Shown here piece after piece: positions 19,253 through 28,056 of a stretch of 39,906 bases of DNA; the stretch's first letter is position 1; each line of letters opens with the position of its first letter. The DNA lies in the NCBI GenBank assembly GCA_902563835.1, contig CACEZB010000010.1:1-39906 (forward strand), in the 5' to 3' direction. Below the pieces are notes generated by a model, which did not search any database, was not told the DNA's origin, and worked only from the letters and a program-made list of their open reading frames with translations. This DNA comes from an uncultured SAR86 cluster bacterium. GTDB lineage: Bacteria > Pseudomonadota > Gammaproteobacteria > Magnimaribacterales > D2472. The position numbers were made by a program, and so were the translations under genes.

Positions 19253-19498
19253 TTGTTTTGAAAATTTCTTTAAGTGTTTATTTATAAATGCTTCATGAGA
19301 TTCATTGCCAATAGACTGATTTTTAAATATAAAATCAAACAAGGTTTGATCATCATAGTTCAAAACTTCATCAAAAGTTAATAAATCTTCCGAGCTTAGT
19401 TTCTTGAAAGAATTTCTAGAAAATTCTCTTAACAAAAGGTCAATTTCTCTCATTCCTCTTCTGCATTTCCACTGCAATCTATTTATTTCTACTGTCAT
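19241..19498 (-). CDS. sdhE: FAD assembly factor SdhE
   Basis: 85 aa. The conserved flavinylation motif RRGMREIDLLL (14-24) identifies the SdhE/CptB/YgfY family, which helps attach FAD covalently to succinate dehydrogenase and related flavoproteins. The following acidic helical region (LSSEDLLTFDEVLNYDDQTLFDFIF) is typical, and length is normal. It is divergent from ygfZ with 35 bp between the start codons, as in many gammaproteobacteria. Confidence 0.93.
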   Translation of the reverse strand: MTVEINRLQWKCRRGMREIDLLLREFSRNSFKKLSSEDLLTFDEVLNYDDQTLFDFIFKNQSIGNESHEAFINKHLKKFSKQGNF

Positions 19499-19533
19499 TG
19501 GTTAAAATAAAGTTTTACTTAAGGTAATTTTAC

Positions 19534-20460
19534 TTGAAAAAAGATATTCATAATAAATTAATAGAATTTGGTTCAATTTATCTAGAAGATATGCTCGTAA
19601 TAGATATTGAAGGTGATAAATCAAAGGTTGAAGAATTTCTTCAAGGTCAAGTTACATCAGATATATCATTGTTATCAGAGAATAGCGCTCAACTTTCTTG
19701 CATTTGTGATCATAAAGGCCTTGTTTTAGCTGATTTTATTATTATCAAAAAAAATGAAAAATATAAATTCATCGTATCAAAAACCGAGTCAGTTGATGAA
19801 ATTAGGTATCCTGAACCGACTGATGCAGCATTTATTCCGGAAGGTAGAAAATGGGGGGTGGATCATACCCTAATATATGAATTAACACCTTTTGCTAAAT
19901 TTTCTAATGTAAAATTCAAAAAAACAGATGAGGTGGTTATAGGATCAATATCGCCAAAAAGTAATTCAGAAGAGCCGTTTTTATCTAATGATTATTGTCA
20001 ATTATCTATCAATACCAATACTGATCTTAATGCATTTGAAGACTCAATAAGCGCTCCACAATGGGAGGCTGCAAATAAAATATTAGGCAATTTAATGCTA
20101 AGGTTTCCGCATGAAACTGAAAAATTTAGACCACTAGAGATTAATTACGACAAATTAAGAGTTTCTTTTGATAAAGGTTGTTATAGAGGGCAAGAAATAG
20201 TTGCAAGAATGAAGTATCTTGGGGTTGATAGAAGAAAGTTTTGCACATTCATAACTGAAGAGCATTTCATACGTGACATGCGCCCAGAACCGATAATTGA
20301 TAAAGATGGTAAATCCCGTAACAAAAAGAAGTTATTTAAACCGGTTGGATCTTATGTCTGGCTAGATGATATGAATGTTTGTATTTTTAATGCTATTGTA
20401 AAAAAAGATGACTTACCTAAATTGATTGATCTTCTACCTGGGGTTATACAAATTCTTTAA
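19534..20460 (+). CDS. ygfZ: tRNA-modifying/folate-binding protein YgfZ
   Basis: 308 aa aminomethyltransferase (GcvT)-like protein that binds folate and supports iron-sulfur cluster enzymes such as MiaB. The N-terminal LQGQVTSDISLLSENSAQL and the family signature DKGCYRGQEIVARMKYLG (about 212-229) are clear. The start is TTG at 19534, with AAGG at 19521-19524 suitably spaced; the next in-frame Met is residue 20 and would remove part of the first strand. The middle (about 90-150) differs more from E. coli YgfZ. It is divergent from sdhE and convergent with ung (4 bp apart). Confidence 0.9.
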   Translation: MKKDIHNKLIEFGSIYLEDMLVIDIEGDKSKVEEFLQGQVTSDISLLSENSAQLSCICDHKGLVLADFIIIKKNEKYKFIVSKTESVDEIRYPEPTDAAFIPEGRKWGVDHTLIYELTPFAKFSNVKFKKTDEVVIGSISPKSNSEEPFLSNDYCQLSINTNTDLNAFEDSISAPQWEAANKILGNLMLRFPHETEKFRPLEINYDKLRVSFDKGCYRGQEIVARMKYLGVDRRKFCTFITEEHFIRDMRPEPIIDKDGKSRNKKKLFKPVGSYVWLDDMNVCIFNAIVKKDDLPKLIDLLPGVIQIL

Positions 20461-20464
20461 TACT

Positions 20465-21142
20465 TTACCATCGAATTGGTAAATGGTTCTGCTTAACTAA
20501 GTAATTATTGCATTTAGAAAAGTGCTTGCATCCAAAAAAACCTCTATAAGCTGATAATGGAGATGGATGAGGTGCGGTTAAAACTAAATTTGTATTTTTG
20601 TTTATCTTTTTTGAATATTTTTTCGCATTGTTTCCCCACAACATGAAAACAACCCTACCTTTTTTATTTAATAAGTCTATTACATCAAAAATAAAATTAT
20701 TCCACCCAATATCTGAATGAGATCCAGGCTTATGCTCATCAACAGTTAAAGCAGAATTTAATAACAGGACCCCTTGCCTTGCCCAAGCTCTTAAATCTCC
20801 ATCCAGATTAGACACCATTCCAGTATCATTTTTAATTTCTTTGTATATGTTTCTTAATGAAGCTGGTATCGCCTCACCCTTGTTGACTGAAAATGCAAGT
20901 CCATTAGCAACGCCAGGTTGGAAATATGGATCTTGTCCAAATATGACAACTTTTGTATCTTTAAATGAGCAATATTCAAAAGCTTTAAAAATATTTTCTA
21001 CGCTAGGGGCAATGTTAATTTTATCTTTTAATATAATATCAATATGCTTGGCTGGCTCATTCAAACTCTTTAAATTTGAGTGAGTTTTCAGTGCTTTATA
21101 CCAATTATTTGGCAGTGAAGTTTTTAAAAAATTTTCTTTCAT
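20465..21142 (-). CDS. ung: uracil-DNA glycosylase, family 1
   Basis: 225 aa base-excision repair enzyme that removes uracil from DNA. Motif A reads FGQDPYFQPGVANGLAFSV, with catalytic Asp71, but the usual His of GQDPYH is Phe74. The second motif HPSPLSAYRGFFGCKHFSKC is intact, as is RQGVLLLNSALTV. Length matches E. coli Ung (229). There is no clear Shine-Dalgarno; a TATAAT on this strand (21151-21146) sits only 3 bases from the ATG and is too close to serve as its -10. It is convergent with ygfZ. Confidence 0.94.
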   Translation of the reverse strand: MKENFLKTSLPNNWYKALKTHSNLKSLNEPAKHIDIILKDKINIAPSVENIFKAFEYCSFKDTKVVIFGQDPYFQPGVANGLAFSVNKGEAIPASLRNIYKEIKNDTGMVSNLDGDLRAWARQGVLLLNSALTVDEHKPGSHSDIGWNNFIFDVIDLLNKKGRVVFMLWGNNAKKYSKKINKNTNLVLTAPHPSPLSAYRGFFGCKHFSKCNNYLVKQNHLPIRW

Positions 21143-21155
21143 TTTATTATAAAAA

Positions 21156-21191
21156 TTTATCCACAGAAACTGTGGATAAAGTTATGGATAA
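21156..21191. promoter_or_regulatory. cluster of DnaA boxes
   Basis: TTATCCACA (21157-21165, plus strand) and TTATCCACA on the minus strand (21179-21171) are both perfect E. coli-type DnaA boxes. They form an 11-bp inverted repeat (21156-21166 with 21170-21180) around AAA. A third, one-mismatch box (TTATCCATA, minus strand, 21191-21183) follows. The cluster begins 14 bp upstream of the ung start, so it could act in ung control, DnaA titration or replication. Confidence 0.55.
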
Positions 21192-21493
21192 CTACATTTA
21201 TATCATAAGAAGTAGCATAAAATAAGCTTTTCTTTAATGTTGTATAAAAATTGTACAAAAATAGTTAAAAGTACCATATATCAGTACTTTACATAAATTT
21301 TTAAAAAATAGACATATAGCTTAGGGTCTAAAAAAATTAACGCTTTTAACATTAAATTTTTCTGTTGACAAGTATTTATTAGAATAATAACCCTTTGGTT
21401 ATAAGATAAGTCTGATTTATTTTAATAATTGATTAAAAAATAAGTTTTTTATTAAAAATAATTTACTAAAGAAAGTTTATAAAAAATAGAAGC

Positions 21494-21511
21494 ATTATCA
21501 TTAAAATTATC
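21494..21511 (-). promoter_or_regulatory. candidate Fur-like operator
   Basis: On the minus strand three consecutive hexamers read GATAAT, TTTAAT, GATAAT; two match the Fur hexamer unit exactly. The site ends 17 bases before the ATP-binding-protein ATG and would cover its promoter. In such AT-rich DNA, chance matches are likely, so confidence is low. Confidence 0.3.
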
Positions 21512-21528
21512 ATATATTAACCATATAT

Positions 21529-22182
21529 ATGAGCTTAGAAGTAAGTAATCTATCCTATTCATTTAAGAATAATCTCTTAATAAGATGGTTAGATTTTAAA
21601 ATTAAAAAAAACGAGATTGGCTTCGTAAATGGCTCTAGTGGTGTTGGAAAATCTACCCTCTTAAATATTATCTCTGGCTTGAAGAGACCAGACGTAGGTT
21701 CAATAATTTGTAATAACGATTTTTTTAATACGGATGGAATATTTGTTCAACCTGAGAAAAGAAACATTGGTTATGTTTTTCAAGACTTCGCATTATTCCC
21801 TCATATCAATGCAGAAAAAAATATTAAATATGGAATGCACCAAGATAATATAAATTTTTTTGATGAGGTAGTTGATACGCTTAACCTAACAAAACATATA
21901 ACAAAGATGCCACATGAACTTTCAGGCGGTCAACAACAAAGAGTTGCAATTGGCAGAGCTATTTTAATAAAACCACAATTATTATTACTTGATGAGCCAT
22001 TCTCTAATCTTGATATAATGAATGTTAATTTGGCAATAAGATTAATAGTAAAGGTTATAGAAGATTTACAAATACCCTGCCTTCTTGTAACACATGGATC
22101 AAGTCAATCTGGTTTAGACTTTCTGCGGGGAAGATTAATGTCAAAAGAGATTTCACTAAATCACCATAAATGGGGTTATTAA
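21529..22182 (+). CDS. ABC transporter ATP-binding protein, orphan (iron/thiamine-type)
   Basis: 217 aa. Walker A GSSGVGKST (36-44), Q-loop VFQDFALFP, signature LSGGQQQRVAIGRA, Walker B LLLLDEPFSNLD and the H-loop VTHG are all intact, so it should hydrolyse ATP. It resembles the nucleotide-binding core of FbpC/ThiQ-type importers but lacks the C-terminal regulatory (TOBE) domain of FbpC. No permease or binding-protein gene lies in the window; the downstream neighbour is glpK on the other strand, with 4 bases of overlap. The ATG has no Shine-Dalgarno and lies 8 bases after TATTAA, so a leaderless mRNA is possible. Substrate unknown. Confidence 0.85.
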   Translation: MSLEVSNLSYSFKNNLLIRWLDFKIKKNEIGFVNGSSGVGKSTLLNIISGLKRPDVGSIICNNDFFNTDGIFVQPEKRNIGYVFQDFALFPHINAEKNIKYGMHQDNINFFDEVVDTLNLTKHITKMPHELSGGQQQRVAIGRAILIKPQLLLLDEPFSNLDIMNVNLAIRLIVKVIEDLQIPCLLVTHGSSQSGLDFLRGRLMSKEISLNHHKWGY

Positions 22183-23630
22183 TTTTTCAAAGAATTTAAT
22201 AAATATCCTTTCCATTTAGCATGATTATCTTCGTAGACTTTAACAAGCTCTAAATTAGGCTTATAAATTGATGGAGAATCATCAGTAATATTCGATAAAT
22301 CTTCTCCAGATCCAATCATAGCTACCTTGCATGCCCCTATAGCTGTTGATTCTACATTTGATGGTTGAATAATATCTTTTCCTAGGGTATCTGATAAAAC
22401 CTGACAAAATGTATTATTGTTTACCATGCCACCATCAACTAATAACTTATTAATTTCAATATCGTAATTCTCTAAAATTGTAGTTATCTCCTTTGTTTGA
22501 AATGTAATTGATTGAAAGGCTGCTGTGACCATATCATTAATAGATGAATCCTGAGTAATTCCATAAAAACCGCCTCTCACATCAGAATTCCAAAATGGAG
22601 CACCCAGGCCATTGAAAGCAGGCAAAAAAAGCACATTGTTTGTATTGCCATTTGGATTAAGAAACTTTTCACTGTCTTTTGAATTAGCAAAAAATTCCAT
22701 TTTGTCTCTCAACCATTGAATAATATTCCCACAAGAGTAGATACTGCCTTCAATAGCGTAATGAACTTCATCACCCAGTTTATAAGCTACTGTAGTAAGT
22801 AATCCTTCATCAATTTCATAATGCTTATTTTCTGTATTAACCATTAAAAAACACCCTGTCCCATAAGTTGACTTCATATCACCATTTTTAAAGCAACCTT
22901 GACCTACCAATGCAGCCTGTTGGTCTCCAATTACCCCTCTAATAGGAATATTAGTTGTTCCTAGTGACAAGGTCCCAAAATCACCATCACAACCCAAGAC
23001 CTCTGGCAGCATTGATTTTGGAATATCAAATAATTCTAACAATTCATCATCCCATTGCATTGTTTTTATGTTAAATAACAATGTCCTTGAGGCATTTGTA
23101 ACGTCTGTTAAATGATTTTTCTCATTTGTTAACTTGTAAATTAAATAAGAATCGATCGTCCCGAATAAAAGATCTCCTTTTTTGGCCATATCTTTTGCCC
23201 CATCAACATTATCTAAAATCCACTTGATTTTTGTTGCAGAAAAATATGGATCTAAAACCAATCCAGTTTTCTCTTTAACCTTTTTTTCAAATCCCCTTGA
23301 TTTAAGTTCATTACAAAATTCATTAGTTCTTCTATCTTGCCAAACAATTGCTGGATAGATTGGATCTCCAGTTTCTTTGGACCATACAACAGTAGTTTCT
23401 CTTTGGTTTGTTATTCCGCATGCTTCTATTACCTGACCCTCGCTGAGAACATTTACAACGGTATCTCTAACAGTTTCTAAGACATCATTTGGATTTAATT
23501 CAACCCAACCATCATTTGGATACACTAAATCGTATTGTTGTTGAGAATCATTGATTAAGTTCAAATTAGCATCAAAAATAATTGCTCTTGAACTTGAAGT
23601 ACCCTGATCTATTGATAAATATTTTTTCAT
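22179..23630 (-). CDS. glpK: glycerol kinase
   Basis: 483 aa FGGY-family kinase that phosphorylates glycerol to sn-glycerol 3-phosphate. The N-terminal IDQGTSSSRAIIFD (phosphate 1 motif), ITNQRETTVVW, AIVWQDRRT and the C-terminal LLVDGGMVNNNTFCQVLSD are typical. It is about 15 residues shorter than E. coli GlpK with no missing motif. No glpF or glpD is adjacent. It is divergent from nrdA, sharing the 259-bp control region. Confidence 0.95.
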   Translation of the reverse strand: MKKYLSIDQGTSSSRAIIFDANLNLINDSQQQYDLVYPNDGWVELNPNDVLETVRDTVVNVLSEGQVIEACGITNQRETTVVWSKETGDPIYPAIVWQDRRTNEFCNELKSRGFEKKVKEKTGLVLDPYFSATKIKWILDNVDGAKDMAKKGDLLFGTIDSYLIYKLTNEKNHLTDVTNASRTLLFNIKTMQWDDELLELFDIPKSMLPEVLGCDGDFGTLSLGTTNIPIRGVIGDQQAALVGQGCFKNGDMKSTYGTGCFLMVNTENKHYEIDEGLLTTVAYKLGDEVHYAIEGSIYSCGNIIQWLRDKMEFFANSKDSEKFLNPNGNTNNVLFLPAFNGLGAPFWNSDVRGGFYGITQDSSINDMVTAAFQSITFQTKEITTILENYDIEINKLLVDGGMVNNNTFCQVLSDTLGKDIIQPSNVESTAIGACKVAMIGSGEDLSNITDDSPSIYKPNLELVKVYEDNHAKWKGYLLNSLKN

Positions 23631-23649
23631 ACACTATCTCCAACGATAA

Positions 23650-23658
23650 TTATCCACA
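23650..23658 (+). promoter_or_regulatory. DnaA box between glpK and nrdA
   Basis: A perfect TTATCCACA lies 20 bp from the glpK start and about 100 bp upstream of the nrd -35. In E. coli the nrdAB promoter is preceded by DnaA boxes that link dNTP supply to replication, so this placement is meaningful, though it could equally affect glpK. Confidence 0.5.
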
Positions 23659-23696
23659 ATTTATTAACTAATTGCTAACAATTAAAAAACACGATA

Positions 23697-23716
23697 TATA
23701 CACTATATAGTGTATA
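23697..23716. promoter_or_regulatory. NrdR box 1
   Basis: A 20-bp perfect palindrome whose 16-bp core TACACTATATAGTGTA (23699-23714) fits the NrdR consensus acaCwATATwGtgt. Its centre is 30 bp from that of the second box, close to three helix turns, as NrdR needs for paired binding. It indicates repression of nrdAB by the ATP/dATP-sensing NrdR; nrdR itself is not in the window. Confidence 0.75.
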
Positions 23717-23729
23717 AAAATTAAATTTT

Positions 23730-23743
23730 CACAATATATTGTG
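23730..23743. promoter_or_regulatory. NrdR box 2
   Basis: CACAATATATTGTG is a 14-bp perfect palindrome (15 of 16 when extended to the 16-bp NrdR consensus). It lies just upstream of the predicted nrdA -35 and pairs with box 1 at 30 bp centre to centre. Confidence 0.75.
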
Positions 23744-23751
23744 TTTTTTGC

Positions 23752-23779
23752 TTGATTCTTTGTCCACAATTAGTATATT
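23752..23779 (+). promoter_or_regulatory. nrdAB promoter with embedded DnaA-like box
   Basis: TTGATT (23752-23757), a 16-base spacer and TATATT (23774-23779) form a sigma70-type promoter. The spacer contains TTGTCCACA (23760-23768), one base from the perfect DnaA box. The predicted leader is about 100 nt. DnaA bound here would lie between -35 and -10 and so would be expected to block polymerase. Confidence 0.5.
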
Positions 23780-23889
23780 AGTACTTACGGAGAAAAAAGT
23801 TTTAGTAACTGAAGAGACGCTTAAATTTTTCCAGAGAAATAAATGATAAAACTCAAGTAAGTTTGAAAAATAGTGGGTAAGTAATAAAA

Positions 23890-26760
23890 ATGGAAATACA
23901 ACAACAAGAAGAAAATAAAAAAATAAATCAATCAATTGGAGAGTTAGAGACAACTGCGCCAGGTAAATTAAGAGTAATAAAAAGAAATGGAAAAGTGGTT
24001 GCCTTTGAAGATTATAAAATTAAAGTTGCAATCACTAAAGCTTATTTAGCCAATGAGTCTGGGAATGCAGCAGCTAGCGAAAGAATCCATAAAAAAGTTA
24101 ATGAACTCACTGAAAATATTGTAGAAGTTTTTAAAAGAAGGATGCCTTCTGGTGGAACACTTCATATTGAGGAGATACAAGATCAAGTAGAGCTTCAATT
24201 AATGAGGTCTGAAGAGCTAGAAGTTGCAAAAAGCTATATCTTATATAGAGCTGGAAGAACTCAAGAAAGAAAAAAAGAAGCCACTTCAATAGATATACCT
24301 GATACACCTAACATTAATGTAGTAAAAAGTGATGGGAGCCTTGTGCCTTTAAATGTGGAAAAGGTTGCGGGGTTAATAAATGATGCATGTGAAGGCCTAG
24401 ATGAGGTTTCAGTAAATGAAGTGTTAGAAGAAGCATTAAAGAACCTATATGACGGTGTTTCAATTGCTGATATGAGAACAAGCTTAGTTATGTCAGCAAG
24501 AACAAAGGTTGAAAAGGAACCAAATTACTCTTTTGTTACAGCAAGAATACTGATGGATCAAATTAGATCAGAGGCTTTAGGCTTTCTTGGGGTTGCTGAA
24601 GAATCAACATATCAAGAAATGGAAGTAAATTATCCTCAAGCATTTAAAGCATATATAGATAAAGGTATTGAATTAGATATATTAAATCCTGAATTGAAAA
24701 ACTTTGATCTTGAAAAGTTAGGAAATGCTATTAATTACACTAGGGATAACCAATTTACTTATTTAGGCCTTCAAACCCTGTACGACAGATATTTTATTCA
24801 CTGTGATGATGTTAGATATGAATTACCGCAGGTATTTTTTATGAGAGTATCTATGGGATTGGCGTTAGAAGAAGATAATAGAGAAGAAAGAGCCATTGAA
24901 TTCTACAATCTACTATCTAGTTTTGACTATATGAGTTCAACACCTACTCTTTTTAATTCAGGGACTAAAAGACCTCAACTATCATCATGTTATTTAACTA
25001 CGATTCCTGATGATTTGGATGGTATTTTTTCTGCCATGAAAGATAATGCTTTATTATCAAAATGGGCTGGGGGTCTAGGCAATGACTGGACTCCAGTCAG
25101 AGCTATGAATTCTTATATCAAAGGAACAAATGGTAAAAGTCAGGGTGTTGTTCCGTTTTTAAAAGTTGCAAACGATACAGCTGTTGCTGTTAACCAAGGC
25201 GGCAAAAGAAAAGGTGCTATGTGTGGATATCTAGAAACGTGGCATTTAGATATAGAGGAATTCCTTGAATTAAGAAAAAATACTGGAGATGAGAGAAGAA
25301 GAACTCATGACATGAATACTGCAAATTGGGTACCAGACTTATTTATGAAAAGAGTTGAGCAGGATAAGAATTGGACCCTCTTCTCTCCTGGTGAAACATC
25401 TGAATTACATGATCTAATCGGCAAAGCTTTTGAAGAAAAATATGAAGAATATGAAGAGAAGGCAAAAAACGGAGAAATGGATCAGTTTAAATCTATACCA
25501 GCAAAGGAGTTATGGAGAAAAATGTTAACAATGTTGTTTGAAACAGGGCATCCTTGGATAACATTTAAAGATTCATGCAATCTTAGATCTCCACAACAAC
25601 ATGCAGGCGTTGTACATTCTTCAAACCTTTGTACTGAAATAACTTTAAATACAAGCGCTGACAACGAAATTGCAGTTTGTAATCTAGGTTCAGTCAATCT
25701 ATCAAACCATATGAAAGATGGTAAGTTAGATGAAGAGAAAGTGAAACAAACAGTCTCAACAGCAATTAGAATGCTGGATAATGTTATAAATATTAACTAT
25801 TACTCTGTTGATACTGCTAAAAATTCTAATCTTAAGCATAGACCTATAGGTCTTGGTCTTATGGGTTTTCAAGATGCTTTGTATCTTCAAGATATTCCTT
25901 ATTGTAGCGATGAAGCAATTGAATTTGCTGACAGAAGCATGGAATTAATTAGTTATAACGCAATATATGCATCTACTGAACTTGCAAAAGAAAGAGGCTC
26001 ATATGAATCCTTTGAAGGTTCTTTATGGAGTAAAGGCATCCTGCCCAAGGATTCAATTGAAATACTTGAAGAAAACAGAGGAAAAGAATATTTAAATGTT
26101 GATAGATCAGAAACATTGGATTGGGAGTCTCTTAGAAAGAAAGTTAAAAAAGATGGGATGAGAAACTCTAATGTAATGGCGATTGCGCCTACTGCGACTA
26201 TTTCTAATATAACAGGTGTTACTCAATCAATTGAACCAACATATCAAAATTTATATGTAAAATCTAACTTGTCAGGAGAATTTACAATTGTTAATCCTCA
26301 TCTTGTTAGAAAATTAAAAGAATTAGACTTATGGGATGATGTAATGATAAATGATCTGAAATATTTTGAAGGAAGTCTATCAGAGATATCCAGAATACCA
26401 GATGAAATAAAGAAATTATTCTCAACAGCTTTTGAGGTAGAACCAAGGTATATAGTTGAGTCTGCAAGTAGAAGGCAAAAATGGATTGATCAAGCGCAAT
26501 CTTTAAACTTATATATAGGTAATGCAGACGGTAAGAAGTTAGATATAACATATAGAATGGCCTGGTATTCTGGTTTAAAGACCACTTACTATTTAAGATC
26601 TATTGCTGCAACTCAAACTGAGAAATCTACTGTAGAAAAAGGAAAGCTTAATGCAGTAAGTTCTAATACCAATGAAGTTTCAACAAATGAGCTTGGAGCA
26701 CCAGCACCAATACCAGAAGCATGCTCTCTGGATGACCCAGATTGTGAGGCATGTCAATAA
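23890..26760 (+). CDS. nrdA: ribonucleoside-diphosphate reductase subunit alpha, class Ia
   Basis: 956 aa. Reduces ribonucleoside diphosphates to deoxy forms with NrdB. Two ATP-cone domains stand in tandem at the N-terminus (about 22-110, starting LRVIKRNGKVVAFE, and about 138-230, starting INVVKSDGSLVPLN), as in Pseudomonas NrdA. The second may be inactive, as it often is. Active-site residues: Cys367 (QLSSCYL), Asn579/Cys581/Glu583 (NLCTEI, the thiyl radical site), Cys597 (AVCNLGSVNL), and the C-terminal redox pair in DPDCEACQ. Tyrosines for radical transfer lie near PTYQNLY. It is followed after 18 bp by nrdB. Confidence 0.97.
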   Translation: MEIQQQEENKKINQSIGELETTAPGKLRVIKRNGKVVAFEDYKIKVAITKAYLANESGNAAASERIHKKVNELTENIVEVFKRRMPSGGTLHIEEIQDQVELQLMRSEELEVAKSYILYRAGRTQERKKEATSIDIPDTPNINVVKSDGSLVPLNVEKVAGLINDACEGLDEVSVNEVLEEALKNLYDGVSIADMRTSLVMSARTKVEKEPNYSFVTARILMDQIRSEALGFLGVAEESTYQEMEVNYPQAFKAYIDKGIELDILNPELKNFDLEKLGNAINYTRDNQFTYLGLQTLYDRYFIHCDDVRYELPQVFFMRVSMGLALEEDNREERAIEFYNLLSSFDYMSSTPTLFNSGTKRPQLSSCYLTTIPDDLDGIFSAMKDNALLSKWAGGLGNDWTPVRAMNSYIKGTNGKSQGVVPFLKVANDTAVAVNQGGKRKGAMCGYLETWHLDIEEFLELRKNTGDERRRTHDMNTANWVPDLFMKRVEQDKNWTLFSPGETSELHDLIGKAFEEKYEEYEEKAKNGEMDQFKSIPAKELWRKMLTMLFETGHPWITFKDSCNLRSPQQHAGVVHSSNLCTEITLNTSADNEIAVCNLGSVNLSNHMKDGKLDEEKVKQTVSTAIRMLDNVININYYSVDTAKNSNLKHRPIGLGLMGFQDALYLQDIPYCSDEAIEFADRSMELISYNAIYASTELAKERGSYESFEGSLWSKGILPKDSIEILEENRGKEYLNVDRSETLDWESLRKKVKKDGMRNSNVMAIAPTATISNITGVTQSIEPTYQNLYVKSNLSGEFTIVNPHLVRKLKELDLWDDVMINDLKYFEGSLSEISRIPDEIKKLFSTAFEVEPRYIVESASRRQKWIDQAQSLNLYIGNADGKKLDITYRMAWYSGLKTTYYLRSIAATQTEKSTVEKGKLNAVSSNTNEVSTNELGAPAPIPEACSLDDPDCEACQ

Positions 26761-26778
26761 TTTTTATGGAGAAATAAT

Positions 26779-28053
26779 ATGTTAAATTGGGATGAATATG
26801 GAAAAGAAGAAAATCCAACACCGCCTGTAGCAACAGAGGTTAAAACAGAGCCTGCATCGCAAAGCAAGGAATTGCAATCGCCTAAGAAAGATACCGATCA
26901 AGAAAAAGAAAGATCAACATCAGTTGATAATTCTAATATTGGAGAAGGGTCAAGAGCTGCAGCTGCAAGAAAAGCTGTAAATGAAATAGATGAAGCAGCA
27001 GGTAATGAGGAGCTTGATGAAATGATGGCAAATGCTGGTCGAGTTCAGGTTGATCAAAAAATGATGATTAATTGTAAAGCAGATCTTAATCAATTAGTTC
27101 CTTTTAAATATGATTGGGCATGGCAAAAATATCTTGATGGAAGTGCAAATCATTGGATGCCACAAGAAATAAATATGACAAATGATATCGTTTTATGGAA
27201 ATCAGAAGATGGTTTAACAGAAGATGAAAGAATGATTGTAAAAAGAAATCTTGGTTTCTTTTCAACTGCTGACTCACTTGTTGCAAACAATCTTGTGCTT
27301 GCTTTATATAGATTAATTACCAATCCAGAATGCAGACAATATATCCTAAGACAAAGTCTTGAGGAAGCTATACATACTCATGCTTATCAATACTGTATTG
27401 AATCTTTAGGAATGGATGAAGGAGAAATATTTAATATGTACAGAGAAGTACCATGTGTTGCTAGAAAAGCATCGTGGGGACTTAAATACACTCAAGAAAT
27501 ATCAGATCCTGATTTTAAAACTGGAACAGAAGAAACTGATAAGCAGTTGCTTAAAAATCTTATAGCTTTTTATTGTGTTCTTGAAGGGATATTCTTTTAT
27601 TGTGGCTTTACACAAATTTTGTCGATGGGAAGAAGAAATAAGATGACCGGCACAGCAGAGCAATTTCAATATATTTTAAGAGATGAATCGATGCATGTTA
27701 ATTTTGGTATTGATGTTATAAATCAGATAAAAATTGAAAATCCTAATCTTTGGGATGAGCAAATGAAGTCTGATGCTGCTCAGATGATTCTAGAGGGCAC
27801 GGAGCTAGAGATTCAATATGCTAGAGATACTATGCCAAGAGGCGTACTTGGAATGAATGCATCAATGATGGAAGAATATTTAAAATTCATTGCTAACAGA
27901 AGACTTACTCAACTTGGTTTAGATGAAGAATTTACAGGGGTAACAAACCCATTCCCTTGGATGTCAGAAATAATTGATCTTAGAAAAGAAAAGAATTTCT
28001 TTGAAACAAGAGTTACTGAATATCAGGTTGGCGGCGCTCTGAACTGGGAATAA
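26779..28053 (+). CDS. nrdB: ribonucleoside-diphosphate reductase subunit beta, class Ia
   Basis: 424 aa. It carries the diferric-tyrosyl radical cofactor. Residues 1-90 are a charged, low-complexity extension (starting [16 protein letters not shown]) like that of Pseudomonas NrdB; the conserved core begins around [19 protein letters not shown]. The motif [11 protein letters not shown] places iron ligands Glu196 and His199 and the radical Tyr203; the second pair is in [10 protein letters not shown]. The C-terminal tail that docks on NrdA ends GGALNWE. It has a GGAG ribosome-binding site and shares the nrdA transcript. Confidence 0.97.
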   Translation: MLNWDEYGKEENPTPPVATEVKTEPASQSKELQSPKKDTDQEKERSTSVDNSNIGEGSRAAAARKAVNEIDEAAGNEELDEMMANAGRVQVDQKMMINCKADLNQLVPFKYDWAWQKYLDGSANHWMPQEINMTNDIVLWKSEDGLTEDERMIVKRNLGFFSTADSLVANNLVLALYRLITNPECRQYILRQSLEEAIHTHAYQYCIESLGMDEGEIFNMYREVPCVARKASWGLKYTQEISDPDFKTGTEETDKQLLKNLIAFYCVLEGIFFYCGFTQILSMGRRNKMTGTAEQFQYILRDESMHVNFGIDVINQIKIENPNLWDEQMKSDAAQMILEGTELEIQYARDTMPRGVLGMNASMMEEYLKFIANRRLTQLGLDEEFTGVTNPFPWMSEIIDLRKEKNFFETRVTEYQVGGALNWE

Positions 28054-28056
28054 GAC

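Larger units (their letters stand above)
21143..21528. other. 386-bp AT-rich intergenic region, no gene seen
   Basis: This is the longest non-coding stretch, between the divergent ung and ABC-ATPase genes. It holds a DnaA-box cluster at 21156-21191, long A/T runs, and a Fur-like hexamer array next to the right-hand gene. No tRNA, small RNA with a clear terminator, or credible short coding frame was found. Its AT-richness plus DnaA boxes is reminiscent of a replication origin, but no dnaA, dnaN or gidA is nearby. Confidence 0.5.

Noticed and set aside
21365-21390. TTGACA as -35 of a promoter for the ABC ATPase
   Set aside because: The only nearby -10-like hexamer (TAATAA) is 14 bases away, outside the usual 16-18 spacing; other hexamers at correct spacing do not match.
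21143-21528. Chromosomal replication origin
   Set aside because: DnaA boxes and AT-rich DNA are present, but there is no dnaA, dnaN or gidA, no clear 13-mer repeat set, and no consistent strand switch of genes. I report only the DnaA-box cluster.
23686-23702. A possible third NrdR-like site (ACACGATATATACAC) left of box 1
   Set aside because: It is not palindromic and overlaps box 1; the two-box arrangement already matches known NrdR sites.
23843-23860. Five-codon upstream open frame in the nrdA leader
   Set aside because: It has no convincing ribosome-binding site, and tiny frames like this are expected by chance in about 100 nt of AT-rich leader.
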